Of a stretch of 64,000 nt of DNA, positions 41,465 through 50,327 are shown one piece after another. Source of the DNA: Solirubrobacterales bacterium (lineage in GTDB: Bacteria > Actinomycetota > Thermoleophilia > Solirubrobacterales > Solirubrobacteraceae); the NCBI GenBank assembly GCA_003244205.1, contig QHBW01000060.1, positions 1 through 64,000 on the forward strand, written 5' to 3'. Below the pieces are notes generated by a model. It was not told where the DNA came from and did no database searches. It saw only the letters and a program-made list of their open reading frames with translations. Position 1 is the stretch's first letter, and each line of letters starts with the position of its first letter. The position numbers and the translations under genes were made by a program.

Positions 41465-41857
41465 TCAGGGCGCAGGCCGATGCACGACCAGCACGCCCAG
41501 CACCCGCCCATTTGAGACCAGACGCACGGGGAAGCGCCCGCTGCGTGCGGGCACAAGCGAGAACTTCGCGGGCGTGGATGGATCGGCAGCGTGGTAGAGG
41601 TCAAGTCCGGCGATCGTCACGGAGTCGGGCTGCGGCGCAGACACCGTCAGCACGACGAGCTGCCCGACGTGCGCGGACACCGTCGTGGGAGCCGCCTGGT
41701 CTCCGGGGAGACTCCCCTGGACGGAGGGCACGCTGGGTGCGGACGGAGCGGGCGGTGAAGCCGGGCCTGGGGAGGGTTGCGGGGAAGTCTGTGTGAACGC
41801 GATGACGCCGAGTGCGAAAGCGAGCGCCAGCAGCAGTAGACGACGTGATCCGGCCAT
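41465..41857 (-). CDS. Secreted or membrane-anchored protein, cupredoxin-like fold suspected
   Basis: 130 residues. An N-terminal hydrophobic segment (RRLLLLALAFALGVIAFTQ) is followed by a Pro/Ser/Ala linker (~25-55) and a small β-rich domain: HVGQLVVLTVSAPQPDSVTIAGLDLYHAADPSTPAKFSLVPARSGRF. The strand pattern recalls cupredoxin-like domains that lack a full copper site (no C-x-H-x-M set is visible). Function unknown. It is divergent from aroC, 59 nt apart. Confidence 0.65.
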   Translation of the reverse strand: MAGSRRLLLLALAFALGVIAFTQTSPQPSPGPASPPAPSAPSVPSVQGSLPGDQAAPTTVSAHVGQLVVLTVSAPQPDSVTIAGLDLYHAADPSTPAKFSLVPARSGRFPVRLVSNGRVLGVLVVHRPAP

Positions 41858-41916
41858 CCAGCCGCAGGCTAGCGGCCCCTCCGTGTGTCAATCCGGCAGC
41901 GCATAAGCTGGGCCGC

Positions 41917-43083
41917 ATGGCGCTTCGCCTGATCACCGCCGGCGAATCACACGGGCCGGGGCTCACCTGCATTGTGGAAGGGCTACCGGCTGGTCTGCGA
42001 CTGCGCCCAGAGGAGCTGGACAGCGACCTCGCGCGCCGCCAGCTCGGCCACGGCCGGGGCGGGCGCATGAAGATCGAGAACGACCGCGCCGAGGTGACGG
42101 GCGGCATCCGACACGGCGTCACCCTGGGCGGGCCGATCGCGCTACAAGTCGCCAATCGCGACTACGAGAACTGGCGCGAGCGCATGAGTCCATGGCCGGT
42201 GGACGCCGACATCGAAGAGGTTCACCTGCCCCGTCCGGGGCACGCCGATCTCGTCGGCACCCAGAAGTACAAGCTCACCGACGTTCGCGACGTGCTCGAG
42301 CGCGCGAGCGCCCGCGAGACGGCGGCGCGTGTGGCGGGCGGCTCACTGGCGCGGGCCTTCCTGCGGGAGATGGGGGTGCACGTGGTGTCCCACGTGACCC
42401 AGATCGGCGCGATCCACACCCACGTTGAGGAACCGCTCGAGCTCCACGACTTCCTCGAGGTCGACCACTCGCCGGTGCGCTGCCTGGATCCGGCGATCAG
42501 CCGCGCGATGGTCGAGGAGATCGATGCCCTGCGCAGGCGCAACGAGTCGCTGGGCGGCACGTTCGAGGTGCGGGCATTCGGGCTCGTTCCCGGTCTTGGC
42601 ACGCACGTCTCCTGGGAGCAGCGGCTCGACGGCCGCCTGGCGCTCGCGGTCGCCTCGATCCAGGCGATCAAGGGTGTGGCGCTGGGCGAAGGCTTCGCCC
42701 TGGCCGGCAAGCCCGGCTCAGAAGCGCACGACGAGATCTTCCACTCAAGCGAGCGTGGCTTCTACCGCGAGACCAACCGGGCTGGAGGGTTGGAGGGGGG
42801 GATGACGACGGGCGAGCCGCTGATCGTCCGCGCGGCGATGAAGCCGCTGCCAACACTGACCAAGCCGCTGCGTTCCGTAGACATCGCGACGCACGCACCG
42901 GCGCAGGCCTTGCGTGAGCGGACGGACTCCTGCACGGTGCCGGCCGCGGGCGTCGTCGGGGAGGCGATGGTCGCGTTCGTGCTCGCCAACGCCTACCGTC
43001 AAAAGTTCGGCGGCGACCACATCGACGACGTGTGCGACGCGGTCACCGCCTACCGCGAGCGGATCGACTGGCGGACGCGGTAG
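41917..43083 (+). CDS. aroC: Chorismate synthase
   Basis: 388 residues. Family signatures GESHGPGLTCIVEGLPAGL (~9-27), RRQLGHGRGGRMKIENDRAEVTGGIRHGVTLGGPIAL, and the RPGHADLVGTQKY block and GGMTTGEPLIVRAAMKPLPTL are all present. It converts 5-enolpyruvylshikimate-3-phosphate to chorismate using reduced FMN. The frame is open upstream to 41812, but ATG 41917 is the conserved start. It is followed after 5 nt by the aroK-aroB fusion. Confidence 0.97.
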   Translation: MALRLITAGESHGPGLTCIVEGLPAGLRLRPEELDSDLARRQLGHGRGGRMKIENDRAEVTGGIRHGVTLGGPIALQVANRDYENWRERMSPWPVDADIEEVHLPRPGHADLVGTQKYKLTDVRDVLERASARETAARVAGGSLARAFLREMGVHVVSHVTQIGAIHTHVEEPLELHDFLEVDHSPVRCLDPAISRAMVEEIDALRRRNESLGGTFEVRAFGLVPGLGTHVSWEQRLDGRLALAVASIQAIKGVALGEGFALAGKPGSEAHDEIFHSSERGFYRETNRAGGLEGGMTTGEPLIVRAAMKPLPTLTKPLRSVDIATHAPAQALRERTDSCTVPAAGVVGEAMVAFVLANAYRQKFGGDHIDDVCDAVTAYRERIDWRTR

Positions 43084-43088
43084 CAGGC

Positions 43089-44624
43089 ATGGGCGCGGGC
43101 GCGCTCGTCTTCATCGGCTTCATGGGCGCGGGCAAGTCGACCGCCGCCTCCACGGCCGCGCAGCGACTGGGGGGCGAGGCGATCGACACCGACGCGCTGC
43201 TCGAAGCCGAGCTCCGCACCGAGATCGGTGCGTATTTCGATCGACACGGCGAAACCGCATTTCGCGAGCACGAGGAGCGCGTCGCGCTCGAGACGCTCGC
43301 GCGCGCCGGCGAGCGCGACGCCGTGGCGCTCGGCGGGGGAGCGCTCAGCTCGGCGCGCGTCCGCGCGGCGCTCGCGAGCCACGTCACCGTCTTCGTCGAG
43401 GTCGCCGCAGAGGTGGCGTGGCAACGGGTCTCGCTCACCGGCGCCGATCGCCCGCTCGCGCGAGATCGTGAAGCGTTCATCGCGCTCCACGGTGCTCGCC
43501 AGGAGGTCTACGAGCGAGCCGCGAAGGCCTTCCTGATGCAGGGCGCCAATCTGATTTGGGCGCTCGAGCACCTGCTCGCGCTGCGCGATGGCCGCTGGGC
43601 GGCCTCGGCGCGCCTGGTGCTGGCGGCCTCAGCGTCGGGTAGCTATCCAGTCTGGTTCGGCAGCGGGTTGCTCGCCGGCGGACTGCGACACGCGGAGCCA
43701 GACCGCGAGCGCTTTCTCGTCTCCGACGAGACCGTTGGCCGCCTCTATGGCGACCGGATCTCCCCGGTCGCCGCCAAGCTGCTGATCACGCCTGGCGAGC
43801 AGCACAAGACACTCGCCCAGGCGGAGGCGGTATGGCGCTGGCTGGTCGCCGCCGGCGCCACGCGCGCCTCGACCGTCGTTGCGCTCGGCGGGGGAGTGGT
43901 GGGGGATCTGGCGGGGTTTTGCGCGGCTACCTATCAACGTGGCATCCCCGTCTGGCAGGTACCGACGACGCTGGTGGCCCAGGTGGACTCGGCGCTCGGC
44001 GGCAAGACCGGCGTCGACCTGCCCGAGGCTAAGAACTACGTAGGTGCCTATCACCAACCCGCGCTCGTGCTCGTGGACCCGGCCGTGCTGGAGACGCTAC
44101 CCCCGGTCGAGGTCGCCGCAGGGTTTGCCGAGGTCCTCAAGACGGCGCTGATCGCCGGCGGTGAGTTGTGGTCCCACGTACGCCACGATCGACCTCTCGA
44201 CGAGCTCGTGCTGTTGCGCTGCATCCGCACGAAGCTTGGCGTGGTCGCGGCAGACGAGCGCGACAGCGGCGTTCGCCAGGTGCTCAATCTCGGTCACACC
44301 GTCGGCCACGCGATCGAGGCTGCGACTGGCTACGCGCGCTATCGCCACGGCGAGGCTGTCGGCCTCGGGCTGCTGGCCGCACTGCGGCTGTCGGGCGCCG
44401 ACGCGCTGCGCTCCGAGGTGCTCTCGCTGCTCGGCGCCCATCAGCTGCCGACGGTGCTGGAAGGGGTCGAGACAGACATCGTGGTCGCCGCCACGAGACA
44501 CGACAAGAAACGCACCGCCGACCGCGTCCCCTTCGTCCTACTGGCAGACCCCGGCCACCCCGAGCCAGGTCGAGAGGTCACCGACGACGACTTGCGAGCA
44601 GCCGTGGCAGAGTTGGGCGCGTGA
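43089..44624 (+). CDS. aroKB: Bifunctional shikimate kinase / 3-dehydroquinate synthase
   Basis: 511 residues combining two shikimate-pathway enzymes. Residues ~1-170 are shikimate kinase: Walker A GFMGAGKST (10-18), AIDTDALLE, FREHE and ALGGGAL. Residues ~175-511 are dehydroquinate synthase: TPGEQHKTLAQAE, ALGGGVVGDLAGFCAATYQRG, QVDSALGGKTGVDLPEAKNYVGAYHQP, LNLGHTVGHAIEA and HGEAVGLG with the zinc ligands. The two catalyse non-consecutive steps (5 and 2). ATG 43089 is used; the stop overlaps aroQ by 4 nt (GTGA). Confidence 0.96.
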   Translation: MGAGALVFIGFMGAGKSTAASTAAQRLGGEAIDTDALLEAELRTEIGAYFDRHGETAFREHEERVALETLARAGERDAVALGGGALSSARVRAALASHVTVFVEVAAEVAWQRVSLTGADRPLARDREAFIALHGARQEVYERAAKAFLMQGANLIWALEHLLALRDGRWAASARLVLAASASGSYPVWFGSGLLAGGLRHAEPDRERFLVSDETVGRLYGDRISPVAAKLLITPGEQHKTLAQAEAVWRWLVAAGATRASTVVALGGGVVGDLAGFCAATYQRGIPVWQVPTTLVAQVDSALGGKTGVDLPEAKNYVGAYHQPALVLVDPAVLETLPPVEVAAGFAEVLKTALIAGGELWSHVRHDRPLDELVLLRCIRTKLGVVAADERDSGVRQVLNLGHTVGHAIEAATGYARYRHGEAVGLGLLAALRLSGADALRSEVLSLLGAHQLPTVLEGVETDIVVAATRHDKKRTADRVPFVLLADPGHPEPGREVTDDDLRAAVAELGA

Positions 44625-45079
44625 GCATCCGCTACCGCGTCGAGGTTCTCCACGGGGTCAACCTCGACCAACTCGGCAAACGCGATCCCGCACACTACGG
44701 AGGTCTCGATCTGCCCGGGCTCGAGCGCCTGATCGAGGGATACGGCGACGAGCTCAACCTCGCCATCTCCTTCTTCCAGTCCAATCACGAGGGGGCGTAC
44801 GTCGAGCGCCTGCACCGACTCGGCGGCGCCTTCGACGGTGCCTTGCTCAACCCGGGAGCCTGGACGCACTACGCGTGGTCGCTGCACGACGCGCTCGAGG
44901 TCGCCGGCGTGCCCGCCGTCGAGGTTCACCTCTCGGATTTGGCCGCCCGCGAGCCCTGGCGGCGGCAGTCGGTGATCGCGCCGCTGTGCATCGAGACGAT
45001 CAGCGGCCGCGGTGTCGAGGGCTACCGCGACGGGCTGGCAGCGCTCAGGCAGGCGCTCGAGACCCAAGCAGGTGGCTAG
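44621..45079 (+). CDS. aroQ: Type II 3-dehydroquinate dehydratase
   Basis: 152 residues from GTG 44621. Motifs: VLHGVNLDQLGKRDPAHYG (N-terminal catalytic-loop region; the usual Tyr/Arg loop is shifted or shortened here), FFQSNHEGAYVERLH with the catalytic glutamine/glutamate region, and LLNPGAWTHYAWSLHDAL. The family's canonical N-term is NGPNLNLLGxREPxxYG; here HGVNLDQLGKRDPAHYG departs (His-Gly-Val for Asn-Gly-Pro, Asp for Asn, Lys for the arginine-bearing position). It dehydrates 3-dehydroquinate in the pathway with aroKB and aroC. Confidence 0.9.
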   Translation: MSIRYRVEVLHGVNLDQLGKRDPAHYGGLDLPGLERLIEGYGDELNLAISFFQSNHEGAYVERLHRLGGAFDGALLNPGAWTHYAWSLHDALEVAGVPAVEVHLSDLAAREPWRRQSVIAPLCIETISGRGVEGYRDGLAALRQALETQAGG

Positions 45080-45089
45080 GCTCGAGGCG

Positions 45090-46175
45090 ATGGCCGCCAC
45101 CGCCACCCGCGTGGACTCCGTCGCCGAGCTTCTCGGCGAGCGCTCGCTCGATCTGCTGCTGATCGCCGACGCGGTCAACCTCCGCTATGTGACCGGGTTC
45201 ACGGGGAGCAACGGGCTCGCGCTGATCGGCGCCGAAACACGCACCTTCATCACCGACTTCCGCTACAGCAAGCAGGCCGCCGACGAGGTCGCGGGCTTCG
45301 AGCACGCGCCGGCCAGCACGGAGCTCTTCGACGGGATCGAGGCCGCGCTGCCGGCGCAGCGGCCGCTGCGTCTCGGCTACGACGACGCCCACGTCACGGT
45401 CAAGGCCCATCGCATCCTGGGCGAGAAGCTCCCCGACGACGTGGCGCTGATCGCCAGCGGGGGACTCGTCGAGCGCCTGCGCGCGATCAAGTCGCCGCAG
45501 GAGCGCGAGCTGGTCGCCAGCGCGGCGCGGCTGGCCGACGAGGCCCTCGAGACCATTCTCGGTCGCGGGCTGGTTGGACGGACCGAGCGCGCGGTTGCGA
45601 TCGACCTCGAGCAGGAGATGCGCCTGCGTGGCGCCAGCGGCCCGGCGTTCGCCTCGATCGTTGCAGCGGGGGCTCATGGCGCGCTACCGCACGCCTCTCC
45701 GCGCGACGTAGAGATTCCCGCGGACGCGCTCGTGATTGTCGATTGGGGCGCAGAGTTGGATGGCTACTGCTCGGACTGCACGCGCACGTTCACCACCGGA
45801 TCGGGGATAGGGGCCACGGAGCGCGCTGTCTACGAGCTCGTGCGCGAAGCCCAGCAAGCTGCGCTCGGCGCCGTTAGCGCCGAGGCTGCCGGCCGCGGCG
45901 TCGACGCCGTCGCTCGCGACCTGATCGCCGCCGCCGGCTACGGCGAGCAGTTCGGCCACGGCCTCGGTCACGGGGTGGGCATCGAGGTCCACGAGCGGCC
46001 GCGCCTGTCACGGCTCTCCGACGACAAGCTGGTGGCGGGCAACGTCGTCAGCGTCGAGCCGGGTGTCTACATCCCGGGTCGTTTCGGCGTGCGCATCGAG
46101 GACCTCGTCGTGGTCGGTGAGGACGGCTGCGAGGTGCTCACCCACCTGCCCAAGGAGCTGACGGTCGTCGATTGA
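45090..46175 (+). CDS. pepP: Xaa-Pro aminopeptidase (M24 family)
   Basis: 361 residues. A creatinase-like N-terminal domain (~1-125) precedes the pita-bread metallopeptidase domain, with VIVDWGAELDGYCSDCTRTF (two metal Asp), EQFGHGLGHGVGIEVHERPRL (metal His) and VVSVEPGVYIPGRFGVRIEDLVVV (metal Glu pair). It removes N-terminal residues preceding proline. ATG 45090 has a GAGG site upstream; GTG 45072 overlaps aroQ. It ends 38 nt before efp, the frequent pepP-efp-nusB order. Confidence 0.93.
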   Translation: MAATATRVDSVAELLGERSLDLLLIADAVNLRYVTGFTGSNGLALIGAETRTFITDFRYSKQAADEVAGFEHAPASTELFDGIEAALPAQRPLRLGYDDAHVTVKAHRILGEKLPDDVALIASGGLVERLRAIKSPQERELVASAARLADEALETILGRGLVGRTERAVAIDLEQEMRLRGASGPAFASIVAAGAHGALPHASPRDVEIPADALVIVDWGAELDGYCSDCTRTFTTGSGIGATERAVYELVREAQQAALGAVSAEAAGRGVDAVARDLIAAAGYGEQFGHGLGHGVGIEVHERPRLSRLSDDKLVAGNVVSVEPGVYIPGRFGVRIEDLVVVGEDGCEVLTHLPKELTVVD

Positions 46176-46213
46176 GGGACAGCGGGTCCCGGCTCGCCGA
46201 TACCCTCACCCGG

Positions 46214-46780
46214 ATGGCGGTCATCTCCACCAACCAGTTCAAGAGCGGCAATCACATCGACGTCGAGGGCACCGTCTTCAAAGTGTTGGAGTTCCAGCAC
46301 GTCAAGCCGGGCAAGGGCGGCGCGTTCGTGCGCACCAAGCTGCGGCGCGCAGGCGACGGTGCGGTCATCGACCGCACCTTCCGGGCGGGCGAGAAGTTCC
46401 GCCAGATCCAGAGCGAGAATCGGCGCATGCAGTTCCTCTATGCCGATGGGTCGAGCGCGCACTTCATGGACTCGGAGAGCTTCGATCAGCTCGAGCTGCC
46501 CGAGGATGGCGTCGCCGCAGAGCTCCGCTGGCTGCGGCCAAACGACGAGGTCGACCTGCTGCTGCTCGACGGCGCGCCGGCAGGGGTGCAGATTCCCACG
46601 GCAGTCGAGCTCTCCGTCAGCGAGACCGATCCCGGGTTGCGCGGCGACACGGCCTCTGGCGGCGGGACCAAGCCCGCCACGCTCGAGACGGGCGCCACGG
46701 TCCACGTCCCGCTCTTCGTCAACGTCGGCGACGTCGTGCGGGTCGACACCCGCTCTGGCGAGTACGTCTCGCGCGCCTAG
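46214..46780 (+). CDS. efp: Translation elongation factor P
   Basis: 188 residues in three OB-like domains: KOW-like domain 1 with tip KPGKGGAF (Lys34 at the position that stimulates peptide-bond formation at polyproline stretches), central FRAGEKFRQIQSENRRMQFLYADG, and C-terminal VPLFVNVGDVVRVDTRSGEYVSRA. The lysine is present, but no EpmA-type modification gene is in the window. ATG 46214 is chosen over the upstream frame because MAVISTNQFK is the usual start. It is 14 nt from nusB. Confidence 0.96.
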   Translation: MAVISTNQFKSGNHIDVEGTVFKVLEFQHVKPGKGGAFVRTKLRRAGDGAVIDRTFRAGEKFRQIQSENRRMQFLYADGSSAHFMDSESFDQLELPEDGVAAELRWLRPNDEVDLLLLDGAPAGVQIPTAVELSVSETDPGLRGDTASGGGTKPATLETGATVHVPLFVNVGDVVRVDTRSGEYVSRA

Positions 46781-46794
46781 GAGCAGGTGGCCGG

Positions 46795-47199
46795 ATGGCG
46801 CGCAGGAGCCAGCAGCGACGGGCGGCTGTGATCGCGCTCTACCAGCACGATCTCACCGGGGTGGCGATCGGGGAGGCATTCGAGCGCGACGCACACCCGT
46901 TCACGCGCGCCCTCGCCTACGCCACCGACGACAACCGCGAGGAGCTCGATGCGCTGATCAGCACTCACGCCGAGGGTTGGAGCCTCGAGCGCATTGCGCC
47001 GCTGGAGCGCAACATCCTACGAGTGGGCCTGCTGGAGATGCTTCACCCCGACCTGATGGAAGGAGAGACGCCGATCCCTCCCGAGGGCGCGATCAACGAG
47101 GCCGTCGAGCTCGCCAAGACCTTCTGCGGAGCCGACACCCCGCGCTTCGTCAACGGAATACTTGCCGCGGTCCTGCGCGACCGCCCGGCGGCGGTGTGA
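46795..47199 (+). CDS. nusB: Transcription antitermination factor NusB
   Basis: 134 residues of the all-helical NusB fold: ARRSQQRRAAVIALYQHDLTG at the N-terminus, LERIAPLERNILRVGLLEMLH in the middle and PEGAINEAVELAKTFCGADTPRFVNGILAAVLR at the end. NusB acts with NusE on boxA RNA to prevent premature termination of rRNA transcripts. It overlaps xseB by 4 nt (GTGTGA at 47194-47199). Confidence 0.95.
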   Translation: MARRSQQRRAAVIALYQHDLTGVAIGEAFERDAHPFTRALAYATDDNREELDALISTHAEGWSLERIAPLERNILRVGLLEMLHPDLMEGETPIPPEGAINEAVELAKTFCGADTPRFVNGILAAVLRDRPAAV

Positions 47200-47408
47200 A
47201 TACCCCCGACCCACGGCGCCTCGACGAGCTCACCGAGCGTCTGGAGGCAGCGGCGCAGCGGCTCCGCACCGGCGAGCTGGGCGTCGAGGAGGCTGGCGCG
47301 CTGGTGGAGGAGTGCGCCCAGCTGGCCTCGGCCGCGGCCGCCGAGCTCGACCGCTTGGCAAGGGCACCGCTCGACGGCGTAGCGCCCGGCCAGGGCGAGC
47401 TGCTTTAG
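47196..47408 (+). CDS. xseB: Exodeoxyribonuclease VII small subunit (probable)
   Basis: 70 residues, GTG 47196. The helical hairpin RLDELTERLEAAAQRLRTGELGVEEAGALVEECAQLASAAAAELDRL has the small-subunit pattern (L-E-x-x-V-x-x-L-E-x-G-E-L-x-L-E-E-A). In homologues this follows xseA; no large subunit is in this window, so the assignment rests on the hairpin and on the neighbours nusB and a prenyl synthase, an order seen in many bacteria. Confidence 0.7.
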   Translation: MNTPDPRRLDELTERLEAAAQRLRTGELGVEEAGALVEECAQLASAAAAELDRLARAPLDGVAPGQGELL

Positions 47409-47427
47409 GCCTGGCAGACTCTCTGAC

Positions 47428-48336
47428 GTGCCGTCGTCCGCACCCTCGGGAGCCGACCTGCAGGCGGGATATCCCACCCAACTGCGCGACCTCGTCGAGG
47501 GGTACCTGGCGACGCTGCGCTTCGACGAGGAGCCCCGCACCGCCGGCCTCGGAGAGGCCATGCGCTACTCGCTGCTGGCGGGCGGCAAGCGCATCCGGCC
47601 CGTGCTCGCGCTCGCCACTGCGACGGCGCGGGGACGGGCCCCGGAGGAGGTGCTGGCGCTCGCGGCGGCGCTCGAGCTGGTTCACACCTACTCCTTGATC
47701 CACGACGATCTCCCCGCGATGGACGACGACGATCTGCGCCGCGGGCGCCCGACGTGTCACCGCGCGTTTGGCGAGAACGTCGCGATTCTGGCTGGCGACG
47801 GCCTCTACGCGGAGGCCTTCCGCCATCTGCTGCACCGGCAGGCCGGCGAGCCAGCGCACCTGCTCGCCGCGGCGCGCGAGCTGGCGACGGCGACCAGCGT
47901 CAGCGGGATGGTCGGCGGGCAGTACCTCGACGTAGCCGACGCCGCCGACACCGGCGCGAGCGGACTGCGTCACCTGCACGAGCTCAAGACCGGACGATTG
48001 ATCGGTGCATCGGTCGCCTGTGTCCTGCTCCTGGAAGGGGCAGGGGAAGCTGCCACAATGGCCTTTCGCCGCTACGCGGGAGAGCTGGGCGTCCTCTTCC
48101 AGATCGTCGATGACATCCTCGACGTGACCGGCTCGGACGACGCCCTCGGCAAGCCGCGCGGAAGCGACGAACGTCACGGCAAGCGCACGTACGTCTCCGA
48201 GTATGGTCTCGACGGGGCACGTGAGCTGGCCGGCGATAGCCACCGCAAGGCCTCGGCGGCGCTGGTGCAAGCAGCTCCCGCCGGAGCAGTGGAACTCGAG
48301 CAGATCACCAACTTCATCTACACCAGAAGCTCATGA
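47428..48336 (+). CDS. Polyprenyl (farnesyl/geranylgeranyl) diphosphate synthase
   Basis: 302 residues from GTG 47428. First aspartate-rich motif DDLPAMDDDD (93-102) and second FQIVDDILD, with GGKRIRPVL and HELKTGRLIGAS in between. The residues just before the first motif (LELVHTYSLIH) suggest a short-chain product (C15 or C20), but chain length cannot be fixed. It shares a 4-nt overlap with dxs, which makes the isoprenoid precursor. Confidence 0.93.
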   Translation: MPSSAPSGADLQAGYPTQLRDLVEGYLATLRFDEEPRTAGLGEAMRYSLLAGGKRIRPVLALATATARGRAPEEVLALAAALELVHTYSLIHDDLPAMDDDDLRRGRPTCHRAFGENVAILAGDGLYAEAFRHLLHRQAGEPAHLLAAARELATATSVSGMVGGQYLDVADAADTGASGLRHLHELKTGRLIGASVACVLLLEGAGEAATMAFRRYAGELGVLFQIVDDILDVTGSDDALGKPRGSDERHGKRTYVSEYGLDGARELAGDSHRKASAALVQAAPAGAVELEQITNFIYTRSS

Positions 48337-50288
48337 CCCGCCACCCATCGCTCGATGCAATCCGTACCGCGGCCGATCTGCAGTCGCTTTCCGACGACCA
48401 GCTCCAGGCACTCGCCCAGGAGGTCCGCGAGCACATCATCGACACGGTGGGAGAGATCGGCGGCCACTTCGGCGCCAATCTCGGCACCTGCGAGCTCGCG
48501 GTCGCGCTGCACTCGCTGCTCGACTCGCCACGCGACAAGGTCCTCTGGGACGTCGGCCACCAGGCCTACCCGCACAAGATCCTGACGGGCCGCGCCGATC
48601 GTCTCCACACGATTCGCCAGTACGGGGGGCTGGCGCCGTTCTGCTCGATCGCCGAATCCGAGCACGACATCATGGGCGCCGGCCATGCGTCGACCTCCGT
48701 GGGCTACGGCGTGGGCATCAAGGAGGCGATGCGCCGCGGTCGCGGCCTCGACGGGCGCGTTGTCGCGGTGATCGGGGACGGGGCGATGACCGGTGGCGTG
48801 GCCTTCGAGGCCGTGCATCAGGCGGGGGGGCTGGGGACGCCGATGGTGGTCGTGCTCAACGACAACGGCATGTCGATCGCCCCCAATGTCGGCGCGCTGT
48901 CGCGCTACTTCAATCGCGTTCGCCTGCACCCCAAGCTGCGTCACGCGCGGGAAGACTTCGAGGAGGGTCTGACGAAGCTCCCCGGCGCGCTGGGCTCCGC
49001 CTTCGAGCGCCTTGGTCCCCAGCTGAAGGAGTCGATCAAGGCCTTCTGGGCGCCAGGGCTCTGGTGGGAGGAGCTCGACTGGGCCTACATGGGGGTGATC
49101 GACGGTCACGACGTCCGCGCCCTGCGGGTCGCGCTGCGCGAGGCCCTCGCCGCTGACCGACCGGTCGTCGTCCACATCTCCACCGTCAAGGGCAAGGGCT
49201 TCGCGCCCGCCGAGGACGGCGGGCTCGAGGGCATGGAGAAGTGGCACGCCGCCAAGCCGAAGTCGATCGCCAACGGGGCACCAGTGGCCGCCAAGCCGCC
49301 ACCCGCCGGCAAGGCCGCGCAGCCACAAACCCCGCCGCAGTACACGCAGGTCTTTGGCGACGCGCTCGTGGCCGAGTGCCGCCGCGACGAACGCGTGCTC
49401 GGGATCACCGCAGCGATGAACTCCGGGACCGGCCTCAACATCCTCCAGAAGGCGCTGCCGGACCGCTACTTCGACGTTGGCATCGCCGAGCAGCAGGCGG
49501 TGCTGTTCGCCGCGGGGCTCGCGCTGCAAGGCGCCAAGCCCCTGTGTGCGATCTACTCGACCTTCTTGCAGCGCGCCTACGACCAGATCGTCCACGACGT
49601 CTGCCTGCAGCGCCTCAATGTCGTCTTCGCGATGGACCGAGCCGGGCTGGTGGGCGACGACGGGCCGACCCATCATGGCGCCTTCGACATCGCCTATCTG
49701 CGCTGCCTCCCCAACATTGTGCTGATGGCCCCGCGCGACGAGGCCCAGCTGGTGCACATGCTGCGCACCGCATTGCTCTACGACGATGGCCCGATCGCGC
49801 TGCGTTACCCGCGTGGTGCCGGGGTCGGCGTCGAGCTCCCCACCGCACCCGAGCCAATCGAGATCGGCACCGGGGAGATCCTGCGACAGGGCAAGGGCGT
49901 GGCGCTGCTCGGCTATGGTGCAGGCGTCGGCAAGGCGCTCGAGGCCGCAGACGAGCTCAGCGCGCACGGACTCGAGCCCACGGTCGCCGACGCCCGCTTC
50001 GCCAAGCCGCTCGACGCCGCCCTGCTCGCACAGCTCGCGGCGGAGCACGACACGCTCGTGACCGTCGAGGAGGGTGTGCTCGGCGGCGGTTTTGGCTCAG
50101 CGGTGTGGGAATCGCTCAACGATTCCGGACTCGCGCACCCGCGGATACTGCGCGTCGGCCTGCCCGATCGCTACGTCACCCACGGGGCTCCGAAGCTCCT
50201 CCACGAGGAGATCGGTTTCACGGGCGCACGCATCGCCGAGCGTATCCGTGCGGCCGTCGGGGAGCGCTCGGCCGTGACGTCGGCCTGA
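48333..50288 (+). CDS. dxs: 1-Deoxy-D-xylulose-5-phosphate synthase
   Basis: 651 residues. Thiamine-diphosphate-binding domains are visible: GHQAYPHKILTGR, CSIAESEHDIMGAGHASTSVGYGVGIKEA, VAVIGDGAMTGGVAFEAVHQAG, FDVGIAEQQAVLFAAGLAL, RAGLVGDDGPTHHGAFDIAYLR and RYPRG. It condenses pyruvate and glyceraldehyde-3-phosphate in the MEP pathway. About 15-20 extra residues rich in Pro/Ala/Lys lie at the inter-domain linker (~310-335). ATG 48333 overlaps the prenyl synthase stop (ATGA). Confidence 0.97.
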   Translation: MTRHPSLDAIRTAADLQSLSDDQLQALAQEVREHIIDTVGEIGGHFGANLGTCELAVALHSLLDSPRDKVLWDVGHQAYPHKILTGRADRLHTIRQYGGLAPFCSIAESEHDIMGAGHASTSVGYGVGIKEAMRRGRGLDGRVVAVIGDGAMTGGVAFEAVHQAGGLGTPMVVVLNDNGMSIAPNVGALSRYFNRVRLHPKLRHAREDFEEGLTKLPGALGSAFERLGPQLKESIKAFWAPGLWWEELDWAYMGVIDGHDVRALRVALREALAADRPVVVHISTVKGKGFAPAEDGGLEGMEKWHAAKPKSIANGAPVAAKPPPAGKAAQPQTPPQYTQVFGDALVAECRRDERVLGITAAMNSGTGLNILQKALPDRYFDVGIAEQQAVLFAAGLALQGAKPLCAIYSTFLQRAYDQIVHDVCLQRLNVVFAMDRAGLVGDDGPTHHGAFDIAYLRCLPNIVLMAPRDEAQLVHMLRTALLYDDGPIALRYPRGAGVGVELPTAPEPIEIGTGEILRQGKGVALLGYGAGVGKALEAADELSAHGLEPTVADARFAKPLDAALLAQLAAEHDTLVTVEEGVLGGGFGSAVWESLNDSGLAHPRILRVGLPDRYVTHGAPKLLHEEIGFTGARIAERIRAAVGERSAVTSA

Positions 50289-50327
50289 GCGGCTGGCCGC
50301 CTGACGGCGACCGCGCCCCAGGGTCGG

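Noticed and set aside
48318-50048. 576-codon minus-strand ORF opposite dxs
   Set aside because: Antisense to dxs, which has every thiamine-enzyme motif; no motifs in the reverse frame.
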